A stretch of DNA of 5,144 nucleotides, taken from NCBI GenBank assembly GCA_902496265.1, contig CABVAD010000091.1, positions 1 through 5,144 on the forward strand. Direction: 5' to 3'. Shown piece by piece: positions 1 through 5,144 of this stretch. How positions within the stretch are numbered: position 1 is the first letter of the stretch; each line of letters starts with the position of its first letter. The DNA comes from an uncultured Oscillospiraceae bacterium. GTDB lineage: Bacteria; Bacillota; Clostridia; Oscillospirales; Acutalibacteraceae. The position numbers and the translations under genes are program-made. The notes below the pieces were generated by a model. The model was not told the DNA's origin. It was given only the letters and a program-made list of their open reading frames with translations, and did no database searches.

Positions 1-479
1 ATATACTTAAATCAAAAATAATTAAATACTGTCCGAACGCTGCGATGAGAATTCTTCAGGTTGCGAATTACGAGCGTAATTTTGAAAGTACGGACGCGTC
101 CGCCGCGTATTCCGAGGTAGCGGAATTTAAACCCGATATAGTTATTATGTTCTTTGGCGCAAACGTCGATAAATCCTACGATACAAAAGAGGAGCATAAA
201 AAAACCTTCGGAAAAGCCGTTGAGGATTTGAGAAATCTTTTGGATACGGGAAATACGTTTTTCCTAATATCGCAGGGCTTTTATATAAGACCTGTTCTTG
301 ACGCGGAAAAAGAAGCGGTTGCCGAAAAATATAACGACGCTTTTGTAAAAATTGAGGATATTCGCGAAAGGGAAGATACCCACGGCGGATATAATCATCC
401 AAGCGATATTGGTATGCAGGCTATTGCGGACCGCTTTTGGGAGACAATAGAGCCGATCGTTAAAAAAAGCATACTATAA
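1..479 (+). CDS. SGNH/GDSL-type hydrolase, C-terminal part (5' end outside window)
   Basis: The reading frame is open to the left edge (first full codon at 3), giving 158 visible residues and a TAA at 477-479. The first in-frame ATG, at 45, has no Shine-Dalgarno before it, and the 14 codons upstream read as ordinary protein (ILKSKIIKYCPNAA), so the true start lies off-window. Counting from the ATG at 45, a hydrophobic strand leads into FFGAN at about 36-40, resembling SGNH block III (G-x-N). NHPSDIGMQAIADRFW at 117-132 resembles block V with the catalytic histidine (H118). The nucleophile serine (block I) and block II would be off-window. SGNH enzymes are esterases, often deacetylating carbohydrates or lipids; the substrate cannot be told here. 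The Asp usually three residues before the block V His is a Gly. The gene ends 17 bases before aconitase with no terminator between, so co-transcription is possible. The family assignment rests on two partial blocks. Confidence 0.72.
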   Translation, partial: ILKSKIIKYCPNAAMRILQVANYERNFESTDASAAYSEVAEFKPDIVIMFFGANVDKSYDTKEEHKKTFGKAVEDLRNLLDTGNTFFLISQGFYIRPVLDAEKEAVAEKYNDAFVKIEDIREREDTHGGYNHPSDIGMQAIADRFWETIEPIVKKSIL

Positions 480-480
480 G

Positions 481-486
481 AAAGGA
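481..486 (+). promoter_or_regulatory. Ribosome binding site of the aconitase gene
   Basis: AAAGGA lies 10 bases before the ATG at 497, in the 17-base gap after the hydrolase stop codon. It is a moderate match to the anti-Shine-Dalgarno and supports the ATG at 497 as the start. The rest of the gap is A-rich, and no promoter or terminator fits inside it. Confidence 0.6.
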
Positions 487-496
487 TAAATAAAAA

Positions 497-2428
497 ATGG
501 GCTTAACTATTGCACAAAAAATCATCAAGGCGCATATGCTGAGCGGTGATATGACCGTCGGCAGCGAGGTTGCGCTTAAAATCGACCAGACCTTGACTCA
601 GGACGCGACAGGAACAATGGCGTATCTTGAGTTTGAAACAATGGGGCTTGACCGCGTTAAAACCGAGCGGAGCGTGGCTTATATCGACCACAATACTCTC
701 CAGTCGGGCTTTGAAAACGCGGATGACCACAGATATATTCAGTCGGTCGCAAAAAAGCACGGTATTTACTTCTCCCGCCCGGGTAACGGTATTTGCCATC
801 AGGTGCATTTGGAGCGCTTCGGAAAGCCGGGTAAGACCCTGATAGGCTCGGACAGCCATACTCCCACAGGCGGCGGTATCGGTATGCTCGCGATGGGAGC
901 GGGCGGTCTTGACGTTGCGGTCGCTATGGGCGGCGGCGCGTATTACATTACGATGCCTAAGATGTTTAAGGTAAATCTTACGGGCAAGTTAAATCCCTTT
1001 GTCACCGCAAAGGATATAAGCCTTGAGATTCTGCGCATACTTTCGGTTAAGGGCGGCGTGGGAGCTATTATCGAGTGGGGCGGCGAGGGTATTAAGTATC
1101 TTTCGGTACCCGAGCGCGCTACAATTACCAATATGGGAACGGAACTGGGCGCTACCACCTCTATTTTCCCGTCCGACGAGGTTACAAAGAAGTTCTTGGA
1201 GGCAGAGGGCAGAGCAGAGGATTACACACCTCTTGCAAGCGACCCCGATGCGGTTTACGACAGGGTTATCGATATTAACCTCGACGAATTGAAGCCGATG
1301 ATTGCCTGCCCCCACAGCCCCGACAATGTTGTTACGGTTGAGTCCTTAAAGGGCACAAAGGTCGATCAGGTTTGTATCGGCTCTTGTACTAACTCGTCCC
1401 TCTTTGATATGCTTAAGGTTGCGGCTATCTTGAAGGGTAAGACCATTTCGCCCTCTGTAAGCCTTTCAATTTCCCCCGGCTCTAAGCAGGTGCTTTCAAT
1501 GCTTGCCGACTGCGGGGCGTTGAGCGATATTCTGGCAAGCGGCGCGCGCGTGCTTGAGTGCGCCTGCGGTCCTTGTATCGGAATGGGATTTTCTCCGAAT
1601 AGCGCGGGAGTATCGCTCAGAACCTTTAACCGCAACTTTATAGGAAGAAGCGGAACTGCCGACGCGCAGGTTTACCTCGTTTCTCCCGAAACCGCGGTTG
1701 CGGCGGCATTAACGGGCGAAATCACCGACCCGAGACTGTTAGGCGATAATATTGAGGTTAAAATGCCCGAGTCCTTTAAGCTTGACGACAGCGCGGTTAT
1801 TGCGCCCGCGTCTCCAGACGAGGCTAAGGATATAGAGGTGCTCCGCGGACCTAACATTAAGCCCTTCCCGAAGTCGGCACCCCAAGAGGATTCGCTGACC
1901 GCCGAATTAGTGCTTAAGGTCGGCGATAATATCACCACCGACCATATTATGCCTGCGGGCGCGAAAATTTTGCCCTACCGCTCTAATATTCCGCATTTGT
2001 CTCAGTTCTGTTTTGGGGTATGCGATGAAACCTTCCCCGAGAGGGCGAAAGCTTTAGGCAAGAGCATCATCGTCGGCGGAAGTAACTACGGTCAGGGCTC
2101 GTCCCGTGAGCACGCGGCGCTTGTGCCTATGTATTTGGGCGTTCGCGCGGTTATCACCAAGAGCTTTGCGAGAATCCACGTAGCAAACCTTATAAACGCG
2201 GGTATTATGCCGCTTACCTTTAAAAACCCCGACGATTACGATAAACTGAATCAGGGCGATAAGCTCACCCTTACAAATGTTTTTGACGGTATGGATAAGG
2301 GAGAAATCACCCTTACGGACGAAACCACGGGCGAGAGCTTCCCGCTTTCCTGCTCGTTTACAGAAAGACAAAAGGCAATACTTAAAGCGGGCGGACTGCT
2401 TGAATATACAAAGAATGGAGACAATTAA
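497..2428 (+). CDS. acn: Aconitate hydratase (aconitase), short 4Fe-4S type
   Basis: Aconitase interconverts citrate and isocitrate in the cytoplasm with a 4Fe-4S cluster. This 643-residue protein has every core family signature: GSDSHTPTGGGIGMLAMG at 117-134; CIGSCTNS at 293-300, with cluster ligand C297; CACGPCIG at 355-362, with ligands C357 and C360; DNITTDHI at 477-484; and the swivel-domain active-site motif YGQGSSREHAAL at 531-542, where S535 and R537 correspond to the catalytic Ser and substrate-binding Arg of mitochondrial aconitase. The N-terminal three-domain part spans about 1-400, followed by a linker and the C-terminal swivel domain from about 465. It is much shorter than AcnA or AcnB (roughly 870-900 residues) and fits the short 'Aquifex-type' aconitase group common in Clostridia. 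Isopropylmalate isomerase and homoaconitase are relatives, but the former is usually split into two subunits. The isocitrate dehydrogenase gene starting one base after this stop codon supports aconitase as the role. Confidence 0.95.
   Translation: MGLTIAQKIIKAHMLSGDMTVGSEVALKIDQTLTQDATGTMAYLEFETMGLDRVKTERSVAYIDHNTLQSGFENADDHRYIQSVAKKHGIYFSRPGNGICHQVHLERFGKPGKTLIGSDSHTPTGGGIGMLAMGAGGLDVAVAMGGGAYYITMPKMFKVNLTGKLNPFVTAKDISLEILRILSVKGGVGAIIEWGGEGIKYLSVPERATITNMGTELGATTSIFPSDEVTKKFLEAEGRAEDYTPLASDPDAVYDRVIDINLDELKPMIACPHSPDNVVTVESLKGTKVDQVCIGSCTNSSLFDMLKVAAILKGKTISPSVSLSISPGSKQVLSMLADCGALSDILASGARVLECACGPCIGMGFSPNSAGVSLRTFNRNFIGRSGTADAQVYLVSPETAVAAALTGEITDPRLLGDNIEVKMPESFKLDDSAVIAPASPDEAKDIEVLRGPNIKPFPKSAPQEDSLTAELVLKVGDNITTDHIMPAGAKILPYRSNIPHLSQFCFGVCDETFPERAKALGKSIIVGGSNYGQGSSREHAALVPMYLGVRAVITKSFARIHVANLINAGIMPLTFKNPDDYDKLNQGDKLTLTNVFDGMDKGEITLTDETTGESFPLSCSFTERQKAILKAGGLLEYTKNGDN
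2417..2420 (+). promoter_or_regulatory. Ribosome binding site that fixes the isocitrate dehydrogenase start
   Basis: GGAG, inside the last codons of aconitase, sits 9 bases before the ATG at 2430. The frame is open further upstream and offers ATGs at 2277 and 2415, but neither is preceded by a comparable ribosome site and both would overlap aconitase. The 2430 start also gives the one-base spacing to the aconitase TAA (2426-2428) typical of translational coupling. Confidence 0.75.
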
Positions 2429-2429
2429 A

Positions 2430-3578
2430 ATGGATAAGTACATTGACGCGGCGGTTGAACAATTCAGAAGTATTTTAACCGAGCAAATCGCGCGCGAGCG
2501 CAAAATGGAGCAGGACAAAAGGGTTACCGATTATTCAAAGCTCCAAAAAATCATAATCGGTATCTGCGGCGGCGACGGAATCGGGCCGATTATCTCCGCC
2601 GAGTCCGAAAGGCTTTTACAGTTTATTTTAAAGGACGAAATTGCGGCGGGTAAAATCGAGCTTCGCACTATCGAGGGACTTACTATCGAAAACCGTATCG
2701 CCCATAATAAGGCTATTCCCGATGATGTTTTAGCGGAAATTAAGGCGTGTAATGTTATTTTAAAAGCGCCGACCACCACCCTTAAGGGAGGCACCCTTGA
2801 GAGCGCGAACGTAGCAATGCGCCGCGAGCTTGACCTTTATGCGAATGTACGCCCCGTGGCTGTACCCGAGCTTGGTATAGACTGGACCTTCTTCCGCGAG
2901 AACACCGAGGGAGAGTATGTTTTAGGCAGCCGCGGTGTTGAAATTCCCGATACCTTGGCTTTCGATTTTAAGGTCACCACCAACGAGGGCACAAAGCGTA
3001 TCGCCCGCGCCGCCTTTGAGTACGCGAAAAACAACGGTAAAACCAGCGTTGCGATTGTAACAAAGGCAAATATTATGAAGAAGACCGACGGCAAGTTCTC
3101 CGACCTTTGCCATGAAGTTGCAAAGGATTATCCGGGTATCGAAGCCGAGGACTGGTACATTGATATTATGACCGCGAACCTCGTAAACGAGCGTACAAGG
3201 AGCAAGTTCCAGGTCTTCGTTCTGCCCAACCTCTACGGAGATATTATCACCGACGAGGCGGCGCAGATTCAGGGCGGTGTCGGCACGGCGGGAAGTGCTA
3301 ATCTGGGTGATGTTTACGCTATGTTTGAGGCTATCCACGGTTCTGCCCCGCGTATGATTGAGACGGGCAGAGGAGCATATGCCAACCCGACAAGTATGTT
3401 CAAGGCAACCGAAATGCTTTTGCGCCATATAGGCTTTACCGAAAAGGCGAATAAGCTTAACGAGGCTCTGCACATCTGCACCGAGGTTGAAAAGAAGTAT
3501 GTAATCACGGGACACGAGGACGGCGCGACCTGCTCGCAGTTCGGCGATTACCTTATGCAGACAATTGAAAAGCTGTAA
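2430..3578 (+). CDS. icd: Isocitrate dehydrogenase, decarboxylating (isocitrate/isopropylmalate dehydrogenase family)
   Basis: It converts isocitrate to 2-oxoglutarate and CO2 with reduction of NAD(P)+, following aconitase. The 382-residue protein has a charged N-terminal extension of about 38 residues, then GGDGIGPI (47-54). The substrate loop ESANVAMRRELD (124-135) places S125, N127 and R131 where E. coli Icd has S113, N115 and R119; R141 (NVRPV) and R156 in FRENTEGEY (155-163) match R129 and R153. This Ser/Asn pair is the isocitrate signature and argues against isopropylmalate dehydrogenase. Y163, K212 (VTKANIM), D245, D271 and D275 (NLYGDIITDE) supply the catalytic and metal-binding residues. 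Cofactor determinants are mixed: after HGSAP (303-307) come R308 and M309, against Lys-Tyr in NADP-type E. coli Icd and Asp-Ile in NAD enzymes; Y357 matches Tyr391, but G361 replaces Arg395. NAD versus NADP is therefore left open. The gene is coupled to aconitase and followed 15 bases after its stop by a terminator hairpin. Confidence 0.93.
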   Translation: MDKYIDAAVEQFRSILTEQIARERKMEQDKRVTDYSKLQKIIIGICGGDGIGPIISAESERLLQFILKDEIAAGKIELRTIEGLTIENRIAHNKAIPDDVLAEIKACNVILKAPTTTLKGGTLESANVAMRRELDLYANVRPVAVPELGIDWTFFRENTEGEYVLGSRGVEIPDTLAFDFKVTTNEGTKRIARAAFEYAKNNGKTSVAIVTKANIMKKTDGKFSDLCHEVAKDYPGIEAEDWYIDIMTANLVNERTRSKFQVFVLPNLYGDIITDEAAQIQGGVGTAGSANLGDVYAMFEAIHGSAPRMIETGRGAYANPTSMFKATEMLLRHIGFTEKANKLNEALHICTEVEKKYVITGHEDGATCSQFGDYLMQTIEKL

Positions 3579-3589
3579 AATTTAATTTT

Positions 3590-3619
3590 GAATAACTCCT
3601 CTCTTTTTTGCAAAGAATA
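3590..3619 (+). promoter_or_regulatory. Candidate forespore (sigma-F/sigma-G type) promoter for spoVAC-spoVAD
   Basis: GAATA at 3590-3594 fits the sigma-G -35 pattern (G-H-A-T-R) and differs from the sigma-F one at one position. Fifteen bases later, GCAAAGAATA at 3610-3619 fits the sigma-F -10 pattern GGnrAnAnTw at every defined base except the second. Read as sigma-G with 18-base spacing, 3613-3619 keeps four of the six defined bases. Transcription would start near 3626, just before the ribosome site. Known spoVA operons are forespore-transcribed, which favours the call, but short AT-rich matches of this kind occur by chance. Confidence 0.45.
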
Positions 3620-3641
3620 GCAGAAAAGGGAGGAATTTTTT
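3594..3641 (+). terminator. Rho-independent terminator after the isocitrate dehydrogenase gene
   Basis: The left arm 3594-3611 pairs with the right arm 3620-3637 around the 8-base loop AAAGAATA (3612-3619). The inner 15 pairs are unbroken, counting two G-T wobbles (3608/3623 and 3602/3629); one C-A mismatch (3596/3635) and two A-T pairs follow. Six T's at 3636-3641 run straight into the spoVAC ATG. Hairpin plus T-tract 15 bases after a stop codon is classic. The oddity is that the right arm contains the GGGAGGA ribosome site of the next gene, so the element may also control translation. Confidence 0.8.
3628..3634 (+). promoter_or_regulatory. Strong spoVAC ribosome binding site, buried in the terminator stem
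   Basis: GGGAGGA ends 7 bases before the ATG at 3642 and is a strong anti-Shine-Dalgarno match, which fixes that start over the in-frame ATG at 3672. All seven bases pair with 3597-3603 in the terminator hairpin (one as a G-T wobble), so the site would be masked in mRNA reading through from upstream. Confidence 0.85.
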
Positions 3642-4085
3642 ATGCGTCCAAGCAATGAAGAATACGGAAAAATGGCGGAAAAGCAGTCTCCGCCCTCACC
3701 GAAAATTAAGGATTTTGTCTGTGCTTATGTGATAGGCGGGCTTATCTGCGTAATAGGTCAGCTTTTTATGGAGTGGTACAACGCGCTCGGACTGCCTGAA
3801 AAGGTGGTAAAAATGGCTGTGCCGTCAACCCTCGTATTTATCGCCGCCCTGCTTACGGGCTTAAAGCTATTTGACAAGATAGCCAAGCACGCGGGCGCGG
3901 GCACTTTAGTTCCGATAACGGGCTTCGCAAACGCGATTGTATCGCCCGCAATTGAATTTAAAAGCGAGGGTCAGGTGTTGGGACTCGGCGCAAAAATGTT
4001 CACAATAGCAGGGCCTGTGCTGGTCTTCGGCGTTACTGCCTCGGTTATTTACGGATTAATACTTTATATAGTCGGCTTGTTTTAG
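3642..4085 (+). CDS. spoVAC: Stage V sporulation protein AC (SpoVAC), forespore membrane protein
   Basis: SpoVAC is an integral protein of the forespore/spore inner membrane. In Bacillus subtilis the SpoVA proteins are needed for DPA uptake in sporulation and its release in germination, and SpoVAC has been described as a mechanosensitive-type channel. This 147-residue copy is close to the usual length of about 150. After a hydrophilic N-terminus (1-24) come hydrophobic segments at about 25-45 and 58-76, a conserved region AGAGTLVPITGFANAIVSP at 84-102 running into EFKSEG (105-110), and a last hydrophobic stretch at about 119-146. The VGGLIC-like VIGGLICVIGQ (30-40) and the GAG...PITGFAN...FKSEG block are hallmarks of SpoVAC. 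The start is set by the strong ribosome site at 3628-3634. spoVAD follows after 11 bases, so the two form one operon. spoVAA and spoVAB are absent upstream, as usual in clostridia. Expression is probably forespore-specific, from the candidate promoter at 3590-3619. Confidence 0.95.
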   Translation: MRPSNEEYGKMAEKQSPPSPKIKDFVCAYVIGGLICVIGQLFMEWYNALGLPEKVVKMAVPSTLVFIAALLTGLKLFDKIAKHAGAGTLVPITGFANAIVSPAIEFKSEGQVLGLGAKMFTIAGPVLVFGVTASVIYGLILYIVGLF

Positions 4086-4089
4086 GGGG
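4084..4089 (+). promoter_or_regulatory. Ribosome binding site of spoVAD
   Basis: AGGGGG overlaps the spoVAC TAG stop (4083-4085) and ends 7 bases before the ATG at 4097. The overlap of stop codon and ribosome site suggests translational coupling of spoVAD to spoVAC. Confidence 0.7.
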
Positions 4090-4096
4090 CATAAGA

Positions 4097-5104
4097 ATGA
4101 AAAGAAAAGGCAAACGCACGATTATTTTTGAAAACAAGCCGACAATATTAAGCTACGGCTCGGTTGTCGGGAAAAAGGAACACGAAGGACCCCTCTCAAA
4201 CGAGTTTGATGCCTACACAATCGACAGCTTTTTCGGCGAAAAGACCTTTGAAAAGGCGGAAAGCAAGCTTCAAAAGACCGCCGTGCAGACAGCGCTCGAC
4301 AAGGGCGGCTTCAAGGACAGCGATATTGATAACATTTTCGCGGGCGATCTTTTAAATCAATGTATCGGAAGTTCATTCGGTTTAAGAGAGTTTGGAATAC
4401 CCTTTATCGGTCTTTACGGTGCCTGCTCTACAATGGCATTGTCTACGGGGCTTGCATCTATATTTGTAGACAGCGGTGCGGCGGAAAAAGCGGTTGCCGT
4501 GACCTCTTCGCATTTCTGCTCGGCGGAGCGGCAGTACCGCTTTCCGCTTAACTACGGCTCACAGCGCACCCCCACCGCTCAATGGACGGTCACAGGCTCG
4601 GGAGCGCTTGTTTTAGGCAGAGGAGAGGGAAAGCCCTATATCAATTCGGTCACCTTCGGCGAAATCGAGGATTACGGAATTAAGGATATAAACAATATGG
4701 GTGCGGCAATGGCACCCGCCGCAGCGAGCACCATAAAGAAGTATTTCAGCGATACGGGGACAAAACCCGAGGATTACGACGTTATTTATACGGGGGATTT
4801 AGGCTATGTCGGCACAAATCTGCTTTATGAGCTGCTTGAAAGAGAAGGCATAGATATCAGATGCCGTCACAGTGATTGCGGGCTGATAATTTTTGACCGC
4901 GAAAAACAGGATGTTCACGCGGGCGGCTCGGGCTGCGGCTGCAGTGCGTCGGTGCTTTGCTCCTTTATTATGCACCGTTTTGAGGAAGGTCAGTTTAAAA
5001 ATATCCTATTTATGTCAACAGGCGCGCTTATGTCGCCTACCTCCTCCTTTCAGGGGGAGAGCATACCCAGTATTGCTCATCTGCTTAATATTAAAAAAGA
5101 TTGA
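4097..5104 (+). CDS. spoVAD: Stage V sporulation protein AD (SpoVAD), DPA-binding thiolase-fold protein
   Basis: SpoVAD is a peripheral protein of the spore inner membrane that, in B. subtilis, binds dipicolinic acid directly and works with SpoVAC and other SpoVA proteins in DPA import and release. Its fold is that of thiolases and ketoacyl synthases, but no condensing activity is assigned to it. This copy has 335 residues (about 338 in B. subtilis). Family hallmarks are FAGDLLNQCIGSSF (81-94), LYGACSTM (106-113) at the thiolase nucleophile-elbow position with C110, SSHFCSAERQYRFPLNYG (137-154), YTGDLGYVGT (231-240), HSDCG (258-262) and GGSGCGCSA (276-284), ending in MSTGALMSPTSSFQGESIPSIAH (306-328). 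No signal peptide or membrane helix is evident. The start is fixed by the ribosome site at 4084-4089. The protein looks full length and intact. spoVAE, its usual next neighbour, does not begin in the 40 bases after the stop codon, and a vegetative promoter overlaps this stop. Confidence 0.96.
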   Translation: MKRKGKRTIIFENKPTILSYGSVVGKKEHEGPLSNEFDAYTIDSFFGEKTFEKAESKLQKTAVQTALDKGGFKDSDIDNIFAGDLLNQCIGSSFGLREFGIPFIGLYGACSTMALSTGLASIFVDSGAAEKAVAVTSSHFCSAERQYRFPLNYGSQRTPTAQWTVTGSGALVLGRGEGKPYINSVTFGEIEDYGIKDINNMGAAMAPAAASTIKKYFSDTGTKPEDYDVIYTGDLGYVGTNLLYELLEREGIDIRCRHSDCGLIIFDREKQDVHAGGSGCGCSASVLCSFIMHRFEEGQFKNILFMSTGALMSPTSSFQGESIPSIAHLLNIKKD

Positions 5105-5129
5105 CAAAGAGCGTTTTTAGTCATATAAT
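5101..5129 (+). promoter_or_regulatory. Perfect consensus sigma-A promoter reading out of the right edge
   Basis: TTGACA at 5101-5106 and TATAAT at 5124-5129 are both exact consensus hexamers at the optimal 17-base spacing; there is no extended -10 TG. Transcription should start near 5136-5137, where two G's lie. The -35 box overlaps the spoVAD TGA stop (5102-5104). No ATG, GTG or TTG start with a ribosome site occurs in 5105-5144, so the gene it drives begins beyond the window. Confidence 0.85.
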
Positions 5130-5144
5130 TAATTAGGTTTAATT

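Noticed and set aside
45..479. A complete 144-residue gene starting at the ATG at 45
   Set aside because: The frame is open to the window edge, there is no ribosome site before 45, and the missing blocks of the SGNH fold must lie upstream. It is treated as a gene cut by the left edge.
2277..2429. A 51-residue N-terminal extension of isocitrate dehydrogenase in the open frame upstream of 2430
   Set aside because: It overlaps the aconitase C-terminal coding region, is basic and unlike the family, and lacks a ribosome site, whereas 2430 has GGAG at the right distance.
2054..2518. A 154-residue minus-strand open frame across the aconitase/dehydrogenase junction
   Set aside because: It is antisense to two conserved genes, is low in recognisable motifs, and is best explained as a shadow frame.
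2922..3515. A long open frame of 197 residues on the minus strand inside the isocitrate dehydrogenase gene
   Set aside because: It lies wholly antisense to a well-conserved gene, matches no family I recognise and has no visible start signals; it is a codon-usage shadow.
3588..3618. A sigma-A promoter (TTGAAT at 3588 with AAGAAT at 3613) before spoVAC
   Set aside because: Both boxes match only four of six bases and the spacing is 19; the forespore-type reading of the same bases fits better and agrees with the gene's role.
5127..5144. Inverted repeat AATTAA...TTAATT as a definite operator
   Set aside because: Six-base AT-only arms in AT-rich DNA are expected by chance, and the window ends at the second arm, so it is mentioned only as a possibility.
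1..5144. CRISPR arrays, tRNA or rRNA genes, insertion sequences, phage or defence genes
   Set aside because: No direct repeats with regular spacing, cloverleaf-like segments, transposase or integrase motifs, or foreign-looking gene was seen; coding of known families fills nearly the whole window.

Overview
The window looks like a chromosomal piece of an endospore-forming member of the Clostridia, plausibly of the Oscillospiraceae/Ruminococcaceae type. Three things point there: spoVAC and spoVAD, which are restricted to endospore formers; the order spoVAC-spoVAD without spoVAA/spoVAB, which is usual in clostridia; and strong AG-rich Shine-Dalgarno sequences with moderate GC. The genus call is an inference from gene content, not from a marker gene. 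All five genes lie on the + strand and are tightly packed.

Layout. (1) Positions 1-479: the 3' part of an SGNH/GDSL-type hydrolase gene that runs off the left edge. (2) 497-2428: a 643-residue short aconitase with a complete 4Fe-4S cysteine set. (3) 2430-3578: a 382-residue isocitrate dehydrogenase, one base after the aconitase stop codon and almost certainly translationally coupled to it. (4) 3579-3641: a compact 63-base regulatory gap. (5) 3642-4085: spoVAC. (6) 4097-5104: spoVAD. (7) 5105-5144: a gene-free tail holding a perfect consensus vegetative promoter that fires out of the window.

Function. Aconitase and isocitrate dehydrogenase catalyse consecutive steps from citrate to 2-oxoglutarate, the oxidative branch that supplies glutamate carbon in many anaerobes; citrate synthase is not in the window. 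SpoVAC and SpoVAD belong to the forespore inner-membrane system for dipicolinic acid (DPA) movement: SpoVAC is a membrane channel component and SpoVAD a thiolase-fold DPA-binding protein. The hydrolase gene is only 17 bases from aconitase and may be co-transcribed, but no functional link is evident.

No undescribed multi-gene system is visible; the genes are recognisable families. The most interesting structure is the junction at about 3588-3644. A strong Rho-independent terminator hairpin behind the isocitrate dehydrogenase gene uses the spoVAC Shine-Dalgarno as part of its 3' arm, and a candidate forespore (sigma-F/sigma-G type) promoter has its -10 element ending in the hairpin loop. Read-through mRNA would then hide the ribosome site, while mRNA started at the forespore promoter would expose it. 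The second is the TTGACA-N17-TATAAT promoter whose -35 box overlaps the spoVAD stop codon, marking a new transcription unit where spoVAE might have been expected.
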